Source of the DNA: an uncultured Christensenella sp.
GTDB lineage: Bacteria > Bacillota > Clostridia > Christensenellales > UBA3700
Assembly (NCBI GenBank): GCA_910584035.1
Contig: CAJTZR010000047.1
Span: forward strand, 1 to 12,806
Reading direction: 5' to 3'
Length of the DNA stretch: 12,806 bases
The position numbers and the translations under genes were made by a program. The notes under the pieces are model-generated. The model did not search any database, was not told where the DNA came from, and worked only from the letters and a program-made list of their open reading frames with translations. Positions 6,700 through 12,806 of this stretch are shown here, one piece after another (the first letter of the stretch is position 1; each line of letters opens with the position of its first letter).

Positions 6700-6728
6700 T
6701 AATAATGACAATGGCTTGGTCATATGCT
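6700..6728 (+). promoter_or_regulatory. Weak sigma-E-like promoter candidate before the spoIIIA cluster
   Basis: TAATAAT (6700-6706), a 14-nt spacer and CATATGCT (6721-6728) match the Bacillus sigma-E consensus (kmATATT, CATACAmT) at 5 of 7 and 6 of 8 positions. RNA would start near 6735, leaving almost no leader before the GGAGG of the TIGR04086 gene, which counts against it. Bacillus spoIIIA is transcribed by sigma-E. Confidence 0.22.
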
Positions 6729-6745
6729 TTAGCGTGGAGGATAGT

Positions 6746-7150
6746 ATGGACAAGAAGTTAAAGTTTGAAAAAAGTGATTTAATTGATATAGTAAAAAGTA
6801 GCTTGATTGCAATAGTAAGTTCCTTAGTTTTGATTTTAGTTTTTGCTATGATAGTCAAGTTTGCTGGTATAGAGGATAATTATATTGTAGTAATAAATAT
6901 GATTATAAAAAGTTTAAGTGTTGTGCTTGGTATTTTATTTGGAATAAAGCAAGCGAAACTAGGTGCAATAAAAGGACTAGTTAGTGGTTTGTTGTTTGTT
7001 TTGTTATCATACATACTATTTGCTATCATTAATTTGGATGCAAAAATTGATGTTATGATGTTAATTGATAGTGCTATTCTTATAGCAGAAAGTTTAATTG
7101 CTGGAATAATAGTGGTAAATATTAAAGATAGGAAGGCAAATCATAGGTGA
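6746..7150 (+). CDS. TIGR04086 (YrzE-like) four-helix membrane protein
   Basis: 134 aa. The ATG at 6746 was chosen for the GTGGAGGATAGT just ahead; an in-frame start at 6716 lacks this. A charged N-terminus (1-16) is followed by four membrane segments at about 17-38, 45-64, 71-95 and 103-125, with a short basic tail. The helix 2-3 stretch ILFGIKQAKLGAIKGLVSGLLF is typical of TIGR04086 family membrane proteins (Bacillus YrzE). The stop overlaps the GTG of spoIIIAA by 4 nt, so it belongs to the same operon. In Bacillus yrzE neighbours yrbG and spoVB; here all three families are again close. Function is unknown. Confidence 0.75.
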   Translation: MDKKLKFEKSDLIDIVKSSLIAIVSSLVLILVFAMIVKFAGIEDNYIVVINMIIKSLSVVLGILFGIKQAKLGAIKGLVSGLLFVLLSYILFAIINLDAKIDVMMLIDSAILIAESLIAGIIVVNIKDRKANHR

Positions 7151-7992
7151 ACAGCAGTTTAAGGCGTTTGTTGCGTGACGATATTTATTGGGCAGTTGAA
7201 AAGTTTAGCAATATATCTGAACTTAGGTTAAGGCGTGGCAAGAATATAGTAGTTTATACTTTTGGTGCAAGGAATGTAGTACAATATGTTTGTGAACAAG
7301 AAGATATTGACTACGTGCTAAAAATTGCAACTTCCCGTTCCTTGTATGCGGTTGAGGAGAGTATTAAGCACGGGTATATTAGTTGTGAGGGTGGCATAAG
7401 AATCGGCTTGGCTGGTGAGGCAGTGCTGGATAGTGGTAAATTGAGAAGTGTAAAAAATATCAATTCGCTTGTAATTAGAGTTGCAAAAAGTATTCAGTCC
7501 TTACCACAAGAGGTGTTGCCGATTATTGAAAACTTTGACAACACGCTTATTTTATCACCGCCATATCTTGGGAAAACCACAATGCTTAGGGAGATTACAA
7601 GACGACTTTCAAACAATGGCAATGATATTTTGGTAATTGATGAAAGGAATGAACTTTCGGCTACTATAAATGGTGAGAGCAACTTAGATATGGGTGCTAA
7701 TACTGACATTATGGTAGGTGTGCCAAAGATAGATTGCTATGAGGGTGCAGTTAGAACAATGTCCCCAGATATTATAGTGACAGACGAGATATTTGGTGAG
7801 AGGGAAGTGGATGCAATACTTGACACTGTGCGAAGTGGCGTTAAAGTAATGGCTACAGCACACGGCGAAAATATAGATAATTTTTTGACAAATAAAAGCT
7901 ATGCACCACTTAAAAATGTTATTGCAAATTATCTTTTACTTGGGGATAGTGTAGGAAAAGTCAAGGAGGTGCGGTGCAATTGTTCGGGCTAA
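7147..7992 (+). CDS. spoIIIAA: Stage III sporulation protein AA, secretion-type ATPase
   Basis: 281 aa (Bacillus about 307). GTG start overlapping the previous stop, with AGGAAGG about 10 nt upstream. The N-terminal ELRLRRGKNIVVY (25-37) is the conserved entry motif of the family. The P-loop is SPPYLGKTT (137-145) with the catalytic Lys143; the first Gly of the Walker A motif is replaced by Ser. A first acidic strand ILVIDE lies at 161-166 and a Walker B-like strand IIVTDE at 209-214. It is related to type II/IV secretion ATPases and is thought to power assembly of, or transport through, the SpoIIIA-SpoIIQ channel from the mother-cell cytosol. Its 3' end overlaps spoIIIAB by 19 nt. Confidence 0.93.
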   Translation: MNSSLRRLLRDDIYWAVEKFSNISELRLRRGKNIVVYTFGARNVVQYVCEQEDIDYVLKIATSRSLYAVEESIKHGYISCEGGIRIGLAGEAVLDSGKLRSVKNINSLVIRVAKSIQSLPQEVLPIIENFDNTLILSPPYLGKTTMLREITRRLSNNGNDILVIDERNELSATINGESNLDMGANTDIMVGVPKIDCYEGAVRTMSPDIIVTDEIFGEREVDAILDTVRSGVKVMATAHGENIDNFLTNKSYAPLKNVIANYLLLGDSVGKVKEVRCNCSG

Positions 7993-8474
7993 TATTTGGT
8001 GGAATAATATGTATTGCAGTGTCATTTGTGGGGCTGGTAATAAAGCAAAAATATAAAGCTAATAGTGACTTTATGTCTGCATATGTAGATTTTATCGGTT
8101 ACGCAAAAACGGAAATTTCCAATAACAAAACTCCTATATTTAATATAATAGATAGCTACATCTCAAAAGAGAGTAATATTTTTACAAAGGTTTTGAGTGT
8201 GATAAGTGGTAACCTTAAAAAGGATATTATGGATAATAACAGCTATCCAAAAGAGTGTGCTTTGGTTGATAAAAAGAGGATAAAGTCATTAATCGCAGAT
8301 ATTGAAAGCATTGGCAAATATGATAGTGTGACAGAGGTTAACAAGCTTAAAAGCATAGAGGAACGCACTCAAAAAGAGGCGTTAAAAACAGCAGAGAAAT
8401 ATAAAAAAGATGGAGTTATGGCATTTAAATTGTCTGTGCTAATTGGCATTGCAATTATGATAATTTTATGTTAG
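7974..8474 (+). CDS. spoIIIAB: Stage III sporulation protein AB
   Basis: 166 aa (Bacillus 171). GTG start with a strong AAGGAGGTG site inside the end of spoIIIAA. A membrane segment at about 3-22 is followed by a helical soluble domain with MSAYVDFIGYAKTEISNNKTPIFNI (about 33-57, the conserved core of the family) and a C-terminal membrane helix (about 149-166). It resembles the GspF-type platform proteins of type II secretion and is expected to work next to the SpoIIIAA ATPase in the mother-cell membrane around the forespore. Confidence 0.92.
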   Translation: MQLFGLIFGGIICIAVSFVGLVIKQKYKANSDFMSAYVDFIGYAKTEISNNKTPIFNIIDSYISKESNIFTKVLSVISGNLKKDIMDNNSYPKECALVDKKRIKSLIADIESIGKYDSVTEVNKLKSIEERTQKEALKTAEKYKKDGVMAFKLSVLIGIAIMIILC

Positions 8475-8481
8475 GTAAATT

Positions 8482-8679
8482 ATGGGGATAGATATTGTAT
8501 TTAAGATTGCGGGTGTTGGACTAATAACTTGGATAATCAATAGTGTGCTAAAAAAGGCGGATAAAGATGAAATAGCATCTTTTGTAACAATAGCGGGATT
8601 GATTATCGTACTTTCAATAATTTTGGATATGATAGGTGGTTTGTATAGCAGTATAAAATCACTTTTGCAGTTGTATTAA
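8482..8679 (+). CDS. spoIIIAC: Stage III sporulation protein AC
   Basis: 65 aa (Bacillus 68). Two membrane helices (about 5-24 and 32-55) are joined by the KKADKDEIASFVTIAG loop, the family's conserved stretch. A weak TAGGT ribosome site lies 7 nt after the spoIIIAB stop. Its stop shares the A of the next gene's ATG. It is a small integral membrane part of the SpoIIIA complex, distantly related to SpoIIIAD. Confidence 0.92.
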   Translation: MGIDIVFKIAGVGLITWIINSVLKKADKDEIASFVTIAGLIIVLSIILDMIGGLYSSIKSLLQLY

Positions 8680-9065
8680 TGGATATTTTTAAGATTATAG
8701 CGATAGGTTTAATAGGTGCGATAATAGTTGTTATGCTTAAGTCGATTAAGTCAGAATTAAGCATAATGGCAACACTTGCAACGGGTATTATTATAGTAAT
8801 AATTACACTTACATATATTGGTGATGTTATAATTGCTTTTAATCAAATAGTGGACAAGACTGGTCTTAATAGCAAGCTGTTTTCAGCCTTGTTAAAGATT
8901 GTTGGAATTGGCTATTTGACAGAATATTCTAGCGGAATGTGCGAGGATATGGGCAGTCCAAGCCTAGGTAAAAAAATTCAGTTTAGTGGAAAAATTGCAA
9001 TATTTTTAATGGCAATTCCAGTAGTAACAGCGTTGATAAATACAGTCGCAAATTTGTTAAAATGA
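8679..9065 (+). CDS. spoIIIAD: Stage III sporulation protein AD
   Basis: 128 aa (Bacillus about 133). It starts in a TAATG overlap with spoIIIAC and has no ribosome site of its own, so translation must be coupled. Four hydrophobic segments lie at about 3-20, 29-51, 67-81 and 104-127. The motif ALLKIVGIGYLTEYSSGMCEDMG (about 70-92) is the family signature. It is an integral membrane part of the SpoIIIA channel complex. Confidence 0.93.
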   Translation: MDIFKIIAIGLIGAIIVVMLKSIKSELSIMATLATGIIIVIITLTYIGDVIIAFNQIVDKTGLNSKLFSALLKIVGIGYLTEYSSGMCEDMGSPSLGKKIQFSGKIAIFLMAIPVVTALINTVANLLK

Positions 9066-9072
9066 GGTAAAT

Positions 9073-10284
9073 ATGCTACAAAAATCGGTACTAAATAGAA
9101 AAATAAGCATAATTTTGTTAGTGATTGTATGCGTTATTATGCTATTCGCTTTTATAATGACAAACGAAAATTTAAGTGCCGAAAATTTAGCGATGGACGA
9201 GCTACAAAAGGAACTTGAGGAAAATGTTGATAAAAGTTTGGAGGATATTGATTTTTCCGACTTGGTTCAGTTTGAGAATAGTTTTGGCGGTTTTACATAT
9301 GAGGGCGGTATAACTCAATTATTTAAAGATATTTTATCTGGAGAATATAATGGTGGCTTTGCAGATACTTTCAATTTGATTATCAATATGCTAGGGGTGT
9401 CTTTAAAAGGCTTTTTGCCACTTCTAGTAACCTTGATTGCAATCGCTGTTGTATTTAGTATTGTTAGTGGCTTAACTTCTGGGTTTATGTCCAACTCCAC
9501 AACGGAAATTATACATTTTGTCTGTTATTCCGCAATGATAGTTATACTTATGACGGAAGTTACTTTTTTGATTACGTCTAGTGTAAAAACTATTAAAAAT
9601 ATGTCTGCATTTATGGAAGTGATTTTTCCTATTATGTTAACTTTAGTTACGGCATTAGGTGGAATTGCAACAACTGCAACTTATAGTCCAATGATGACAG
9701 TGTTATCTGTAGGTGTGGCAAAGATAATAAACAATATAGTTTTACCTTGCTTTATTGCAACAATGGCACTATCAATAGTAGGCTTTATCTCAAAAGATAT
9801 AAAGTTGAACAAGCTTACAAAGTTTTTCAAGTCCGCTGGTGAGATAATTATTGGTGTTGTGTTTGGATTATTTACTACTTTTGTTACGACAAATGGCATA
9901 AGCGGTGCAATTACTGATAATATATCTATCAAATCGGCAAAGTTTGCAATCGCAAGTTATGTGCCAATACTAGGTGGTTATTTAAGTGAGGGGCTAGACT
10001 TGGCAGTTGCAAGTGTAATGCTAGTTAAAAATGCAATAGGTGTTGGCGGTGTGATTTTTATGTTATCAATAGTACTTGCCCCAGTCGTTAAAATTTTAAT
10101 TTTTTCCTTAGGGCTTAAGCTAGTTGCAGGTATTATTGAACCTATTGGAAATAAAAGAATGAGTGAAATTATTTATGTTATAAGTAAAAATTTGACTTTG
10201 CTTGTGGTTGCAATTTTGGGTATGGCATTTATGTTTTTCATTATGATGATTTTGATTATGCTAACTTGCAATGCAGGTATTTGA
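9073..10284 (+). CDS. spoIIIAE: Stage III sporulation protein AE
   Basis: 403 aa (Bacillus 399). GAGGTAAAT precedes the ATG. An N-terminal hydrophobic signal or anchor (about 10-29) is followed by an acidic linker (31-75) and a polytopic region of about seven membrane helices from 96 to the end. Family patterns include IFPIMLTLVTALGG near 186-199 and ASYVPILGGYLSEGLDLAVAS near 295-315. It is the largest membrane component of the SpoIIIA complex. The stop is followed by the widest gap in the operon, which carries a damaged copy of this gene's own 5' end. Confidence 0.94.
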   Translation: MLQKSVLNRKISIILLVIVCVIMLFAFIMTNENLSAENLAMDELQKELEENVDKSLEDIDFSDLVQFENSFGGFTYEGGITQLFKDILSGEYNGGFADTFNLIINMLGVSLKGFLPLLVTLIAIAVVFSIVSGLTSGFMSNSTTEIIHFVCYSAMIVILMTEVTFLITSSVKTIKNMSAFMEVIFPIMLTLVTALGGIATTATYSPMMTVLSVGVAKIINNIVLPCFIATMALSIVGFISKDIKLNKLTKFFKSAGEIIIGVVFGLFTTFVTTNGISGAITDNISIKSAKFAIASYVPILGGYLSEGLDLAVASVMLVKNAIGVGGVIFMLSIVLAPVVKILIFSLGLKLVAGIIEPIGNKRMSEIIYVISKNLTLLVVAILGMAFMFFIMMILIMLTCNAGI

Positions 10285-10302
10285 GTAGTAATTAATGTCA
10301 AA

Positions 10303-10374
10303 TTGCATCAAAAATCGGTACTAAATTGTAAAATTGGTATGTTTTGGTGTAGGCTTATGTTGTTTGGGTGGTAA
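10303..10374 (+). pseudogene. Degraded duplicate of the spoIIIAE 5' end
   Basis: Bases 10309-10326 are an exact 18-nt copy of 9079-9096 near the spoIIIAE start, and similarity extends weakly on both sides. In the matching frame the gap reads LHQKSVLNCKIG...MLFGW and then stops, compared with MLQKSVLNRKIS...MLFAF at the real N-terminus. The stop at 10372-10374 falls 2 nt before the spoIIIAF ATG. It looks like the scar of a tandem duplication of spoIIIAE. Reuse as a short leader ORF coupled to spoIIIAF is possible but unproven. Confidence 0.5.
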
Positions 10375-10376
10375 TT

Positions 10377-10829
10377 ATGAATGCGTGGTTATTGTCAATA
10401 GTTGGGGTGGTGTCGCTTGGTGTATTGCTGGAAATATTGCTTGCAGATGGTCATACAGCTAAATATATAAAAGGTGTTTTTGCATTGGCAGTAGTGTTAG
10501 TTTTGGTAAGTCCTCTGCCACAGTTTTTTAAAAAAGATTTTGATATTAGTAAATTTTTTGGGGAAGAAATGGTTACGCAATCAACTTTTTTAAATGGTGT
10601 GAATGAGAGGAAAAATAGTGAGAGAGAGGAAAGAGTTTTAAATGCGTTAACTTCACAAGGGGTTAGTGCGGAACGAGTTAGAGTTTATTACTTACGTAAT
10701 GATATTGATAATATTGATGTAGTAAAAGTATATGTGAAAAAAGATGAAAGCAAAGACAATATAATTAAAATAGTAAGGACTAAATTGTCAGTTAAGGCTG
10801 AGCAAATAAAAATATATTTATCAAGTTAA
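10377..10829 (+). CDS. spoIIIAF: Stage III sporulation protein AF
   Basis: 150 aa (Bacillus about 206, so short). The ATG at 10377 was preferred to the in-frame GTG at 10368 because GGGTGG then sits 5 nt upstream and the protein starts at the conserved MNAWLLSIVGVV. Two membrane helices (about 5-23 and 31-48) include the family pattern KYIKGVFALAVVLVLVSPL. The soluble C-terminal part (80-150) has the alpha/beta arrangement of ring-building-motif domains that assemble in the space between the two membranes. It starts 92 nt after the spoIIIAE stop. Confidence 0.9.
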   Translation: MNAWLLSIVGVVSLGVLLEILLADGHTAKYIKGVFALAVVLVLVSPLPQFFKKDFDISKFFGEEMVTQSTFLNGVNERKNSEREERVLNALTSQGVSAERVRVYYLRNDIDNIDVVKVYVKKDESKDNIIKIVRTKLSVKAEQIKIYLSS

Positions 10830-10839
10830 AGAGGTGAGT

Positions 10840-11379
10840 ATGGAAAATAACAATATTGTTGACAAACGTGGTAAAAAGTCAAAAAAAGTGGAAGAGATTT
10901 TGAAAAATAAAAAATTTCAAATTATTTTTGCAGTAGTGGTTCTATTTGTGGTTGTGGTAGCATATGTTGGTTATGTAAATGTGAAAGACAAGGACAAGCA
11001 AGTAACGTTAAGTGACGGCAAAGAACTTACAACACAAATACAAGACGTTATAGGAAAAATAAAAGGGGTAGGTGATGTAAAAGTTTTGATAGTGTATGAC
11101 GGCGGTGAGCAAATCGAGATTGCACATAAAACTGATAAAAGAACAGACAGAGTAGAAGACGATGGAAGAGTTACTGAAACAATTGAAGAAACAACTACAC
11201 CAATTTTTACAAACGGAAACGAACCTTTGATTATTGGTACTAAGAGAGCAAAAATCGATGGCATTGTAGTAGTAGCTCAAGGTGGGGACAACCCCAAGGT
11301 TAGAGTGGATATTATGCAAGCACTTTCAACCTTGTTAAAAATTGAATTTAATTGCATAAAAGTATTTGGTATGGAATAG
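10840..11379 (+). CDS. spoIIIAG: Stage III sporulation protein AG, channel ring subunit
   Basis: 179 aa (Bacillus about 229). ATG at 10840 after AAAGAGGTG; a GTG two codons earlier would lie in that site. A basic cytosolic tail (1-26) is followed by one membrane helix (27-46). The ring-building motif is split: 62-86 (DVIGKIKGVGDVKVLIVY) and 137-177 (PKVRVDIMQALSTLL). Between them lies a Thr/Glu-rich insertion (about 88-136) matching the beta-rich insert known from SpoIIIAG ring structures. It builds a large oligomeric ring in the intermembrane space, forming the channel with SpoIIIAH and forespore SpoIIQ. Confidence 0.93.
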   Translation: MENNNIVDKRGKKSKKVEEILKNKKFQIIFAVVVLFVVVVAYVGYVNVKDKDKQVTLSDGKELTTQIQDVIGKIKGVGDVKVLIVYDGGEQIEIAHKTDKRTDRVEDDGRVTETIEETTTPIFTNGNEPLIIGTKRAKIDGIVVVAQGGDNPKVRVDIMQALSTLLKIEFNCIKVFGME

Positions 11380-11404
11380 AATATATTAGAAATCGGAGGT
11401 TGTT

Positions 11405-11902
11405 ATGAAAATTAATTTGACAGAAAACAGAAAGAAAATTTTAGTACTTAGTTGTATGGTAGTATTGCTTGTAGTTGCAGGCACATTGAGCATCGTGCTT
11501 AACTTGAATGCTGGTAAAGCTAATGATGGTAATAGTAGTCTTGATGGCACTCAAAGCACATTCTTTACAGAATTGCAAAGCGATAAAGAGCTTAGAAAAA
11601 ATGAGCAAATCGCACTTTTAGATGCAATTATTAACAATGATAACTCAACTCAAGAAGCAGTTGCAAATGCAGAGAAAGAAAAACTTGCTATCGTTGCTAA
11701 CATCAAAACTGAAATGGCTTTGGAAGCAAAAATTAAGTCTAAAGGCTTTAACAATGTTGCAGTTATGATTGGTAACTCAAAAATCAACGTGTTTGTTGAT
11801 AAAGCAGAGTTGTTACTTGAAGAGACTTCAGTTATCTGCTCTTTGATTATGGAAGAAACTGAGTTTACAATCACAGATATTATTATCAACACAGCTGTTT
11901 AA
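11405..11902 (+). CDS. spoIIIAH: Stage III sporulation protein AH, SpoIIQ partner
   Basis: 165 aa (Bacillus 218, so short). A strong CGGAGG site precedes the ATG. One membrane helix (about 10-33) is followed by a linker with FFTELQSDKELRKNEQIALLDAIINN (about 50-75), the conserved membrane-distal helix region. A YscJ/FliF-like ring-building domain occupies about 99-165, ending TITDIIINTAV. It binds SpoIIQ across the intermembrane space and forms the outer ring of the feeding channel. Last gene of the operon, 25 nt after spoIIIAG. Confidence 0.94.
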   Translation: MKINLTENRKKILVLSCMVVLLVVAGTLSIVLNLNAGKANDGNSSLDGTQSTFFTELQSDKELRKNEQIALLDAIINNDNSTQEAVANAEKEKLAIVANIKTEMALEAKIKSKGFNNVAVMIGNSKINVFVDKAELLLEETSVICSLIMEETEFTITDIIINTAV

Positions 11903-11928
11903 GTTTGTAAGTAAGAAAATTGTTATAC

Positions 11929-11957
11929 ATAGGCGGTGCAATTGCACTGCCTATTTG
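11929..11957 (+). terminator. Probable spoIIIA operon terminator
   Basis: ATAGGCGGTGC (11929-11939) pairs with GCACTGCCTAT (11944-11954) around an AATT loop. The 11-bp stem has one G-T wobble and is the most GC-rich hairpin in the window. It lies 27 nt after the spoIIIAH stop. Only three Ts follow, so it may stop RNA imperfectly or act as a 3'-end stabiliser. Confidence 0.55.
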
Positions 11958-12016
11958 CATATATGATTGGTTAAAAGCGTATATTAATGGCTATATGCGT
12001 ATATGATAGTTTATAT
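11957..12016. repeat. Three degenerate 20-bp tandem repeats
   Basis: Units begin exactly 20 nt apart at 11957, 11977 and 11997, each starting GCATATAT or GCGTATAT and agreeing with the third unit at about 15 of 20 positions. Two-helical-turn spacing would place protein-binding sites on one DNA face, but slippage or decay is an equal explanation. Confidence 0.4.
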
Positions 12017-12109
12017 GAGAGTATAGTAGCAGTCAATAAAAAGTATCAAAATGTTGCTTTTGGATATAACGCCACTTATCAAACTCTTGATGATTGCCAC
12101 TTAGTATAA
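11987..12109 (+). CDS. Possible 40-aa ORF or gene remnant, unrecognised
   Basis: ATG at 11987 to TAA at 12109, 40 codons, beginning MAICVYDSLYESIVAVNKK and continuing to a segment reading VAFGYNATYQTLDDC. No ribosome site precedes it, and its first third lies in the 20-bp tandem repeats. The later part faintly recalls the N-terminal segment of AMP-binding (acyl-CoA ligase) proteins, where an Ala-x-x-Tyr is followed by TY-x-x-L. This is too weak to name. It shows no resemblance to AccB or AccC. Confidence 0.15.
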   Translation: MAICVYDSLYESIVAVNKKYQNVAFGYNATYQTLDDCHLV

Positions 12110-12241
12110 ATTTTAATATAAATTTAAATTGCTCACATTTGTTTTTTTGTGAATAATAAGAGAATAATATGGTTAAAAAGAATGGCTTGATAAAAAATAT
12201 TCATTTTTTTATTCATAAAATGGAAAAATTTTGTATAAATC

Positions 12242-12270
12242 TTGATTTTATATTTTATTTATGTTAAAAT
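12242..12270 (+). promoter_or_regulatory. Sigma-A promoter with extended -10 for asp23-nusB
   Basis: TTGATT (12242-12247), a 17-nt spacer and TAAAAT (12265-12270), preceded by TG one base before the -10 (TGTTAAAAT), form a good vegetative promoter. RNA would start near 12277, giving a leader of about 36 nt with AAGGAGAG before the ATG at 12313. This separates asp23-nusB from the sporulation operon. Confidence 0.7.
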
Positions 12271-12312
12271 ATATCCGTATATTATAAATAAAAATTTTAT
12301 TTAAGGAGAGTT

Positions 12313-12645
12313 ATGGATAATACACTTAATCAAAATACTTATATAAGTTTAATTGCTTCAATTATATCAAATGCGGCATCTAAGGCAAAAGGTGTAGCTT
12401 CTGTCAGCACGGAAAGTGGTATTTCAAATAAATTTACTTCTAAAAATGGCTATGACGGCATTGAGATTGTAATTACTCATTCTAATATGGTTGTAATATC
12501 TTTGTCAATCAATGCTTACTTTGGTTTTGCATTGCCTGAAATAGTTAGTGAATTGCAAAATTCTATTAAAAAAGACGTAGAGGAACAAACAAGTTTCAAA
12601 GTGAAGTCTGTTAATGTCAATGTGATTGGGGTGGTATTTGCGTAA
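12313..12645 (+). CDS. Asp23/Gls24 family protein (YqhY-like)
   Basis: 110 aa. AAGGAGAG precedes the ATG. The Asp23 pattern is complete: ISLIASIISNAASKAKGVASVS (about 11-32), a central GIEIVITHSNMVVISLSINAYFG strand pair, then IVSELQNSIKKDVEEQTSFKVKSVNVNVIGVVF at the end. No membrane segment. The order asp23-nusB matches yqhY-nusB of Bacillus. YqhY there is tied genetically to acetyl-CoA carboxylase (accB-accC lie just upstream), while other members act in envelope stress. The stop shares its last A with the nusB ATG. Confidence 0.9.
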   Translation: MDNTLNQNTYISLIASIISNAASKAKGVASVSTESGISNKFTSKNGYDGIEIVITHSNMVVISLSINAYFGFALPEIVSELQNSIKKDVEEQTSFKVKSVNVNVIGVVFA

Positions 12646-12806
12646 TGAGTAAGGACATTGTTAAAAACGACAAAATCTTGAGCAGACGAAAAGCAAGAGA
12701 TTATGCCTATCAAATGATATTTAGCTATCTTTTTAATGGTGAAAAAGATGAACTTTTATTGCAAAGAATATCTGAGGTTAAACATATTTTGGATGAAGAT
12801 TTAAAA
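12645..12806 (+). CDS. nusB: Transcription antitermination factor NusB (5' part)
   Basis: Partial: 54 codons up to the window edge, still open. The start overlaps the asp23 stop as TAATG, so translation is coupled. LSRRKARDYAYQMIFSYLF (residues about 12-30) is the N-terminal signature of NusB, the arginine-rich start of its RNA-binding helical fold. NusB with NusE binds boxA RNA in rRNA antitermination. The position after an asp23 gene is conserved in Firmicutes. The rest of the gene is outside the window. Confidence 0.88.
   Translation, partial: MSKDIVKNDKILSRRKARDYAYQMIFSYLFNGEKDELLLQRISEVKHILDEDLK

Larger units (their letters stand above)
11903..12312. other. 410-nt gap between spoIIIAH and asp23
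   Basis: Contents in order: the spoIIIA hairpin (11929-11957), the 20-bp tandem repeats, a doubtful 40-codon frame, very AT-rich DNA with a repeated ATTCAT motif near 12200-12217, and the asp23 promoter. In Bacillus accB and accC occupy this interval; no trace of biotin-carrier or carboxylase coding is visible. Confidence 0.6.

Noticed and set aside
11008..11319. Minus-strand 103-codon frame opposite spoIIIAG
   Set aside because: It lies wholly inside a well-supported spoIIIAG on the other strand, has low-complexity Cys/Phe/Ser composition and no ribosome site.
12133..12152. TCACA / TGTGA hairpin
   Set aside because: A 5-bp stem around a T-rich loop is expected by chance in this AT-rich stretch.
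12169..12267. 32-codon ORF (MVKKNGLIKNIHFF...) upstream of asp23
   Set aside because: No ribosome site, strongly AT-driven composition, and its end overlaps the asp23 promoter -10 box.

Overview
The window is AT-rich, low-GC Firmicutes DNA. It uses ordinary TAA/TAG/TGA stops, GGAGG-type ribosome binding sites and tightly packed operons. A complete eight-gene spoIIIA operon (spoIIIAA to spoIIIAH) and a divergent spoVB show an endospore-forming lineage or a close relative that kept the engulfment machinery. Short forms of several SpoIIIA proteins and a BspA-type leucine-rich-repeat membrane protein suggest a clostridial, possibly gut, organism. That placement is inference.

Left region (1-3515). 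An upstream gene outside the window ends at a strong terminator (91-124). Degenerate ~33-nt tandem repeats follow (121-235). Two identical 27-nt dyads then lie in opposite orientation (430-456 and 577-603), enclosing 120 nt. The enclosed DNA carries a near-consensus sigma-A promoter (TTGACA, 17 nt, TACAAT) that points left, away from the next gene. That gene (664-2766) encodes a DUF975-type membrane domain joined to an extracytoplasmic BspA-like LRR domain. The layout is that of a phase-variable promoter switch captured in the OFF orientation, and it is the most interesting item here. A gap of about 750 nt follows, with a terminator, a possible decayed reading frame, one possible small ORF and hairpins.

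Middle region (3516-6301, minus strand). This holds a DUF421 (YetF/YrbG-like) gene overlapping a DUF4363 gene, and upstream of them spoVB, a MATE/MurJ-type flippase of spore cortex formation.

Sporulation operon (6387-11902, plus strand). A small double-LysM protein and a TIGR04086 (YrzE-like) membrane protein precede spoIIIAA-AB-AC-AD-AE-AF-AG-AH. Most junctions overlap or are separated by a few bases. The longest gap, between spoIIIAE and spoIIIAF, holds a degraded copy of the 5' end of spoIIIAE. The SpoIIIA proteins form the mother-cell half of the channel that joins mother cell and forespore through forespore SpoIIQ. SpoVB handles lipid-linked precursors for the cortex.

Right end (11903-12806). 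After a hairpin, three degenerate 20-bp tandem repeats and no convincing gene, a good extended -10 sigma-A promoter drives asp23 (Asp23/Gls24 family, yqhY-like) and nusB, which is cut by the window end. In Bacillus the order is spoIIIAH-accB-accC-yqhY-nusB; here accB and accC are absent from that position.
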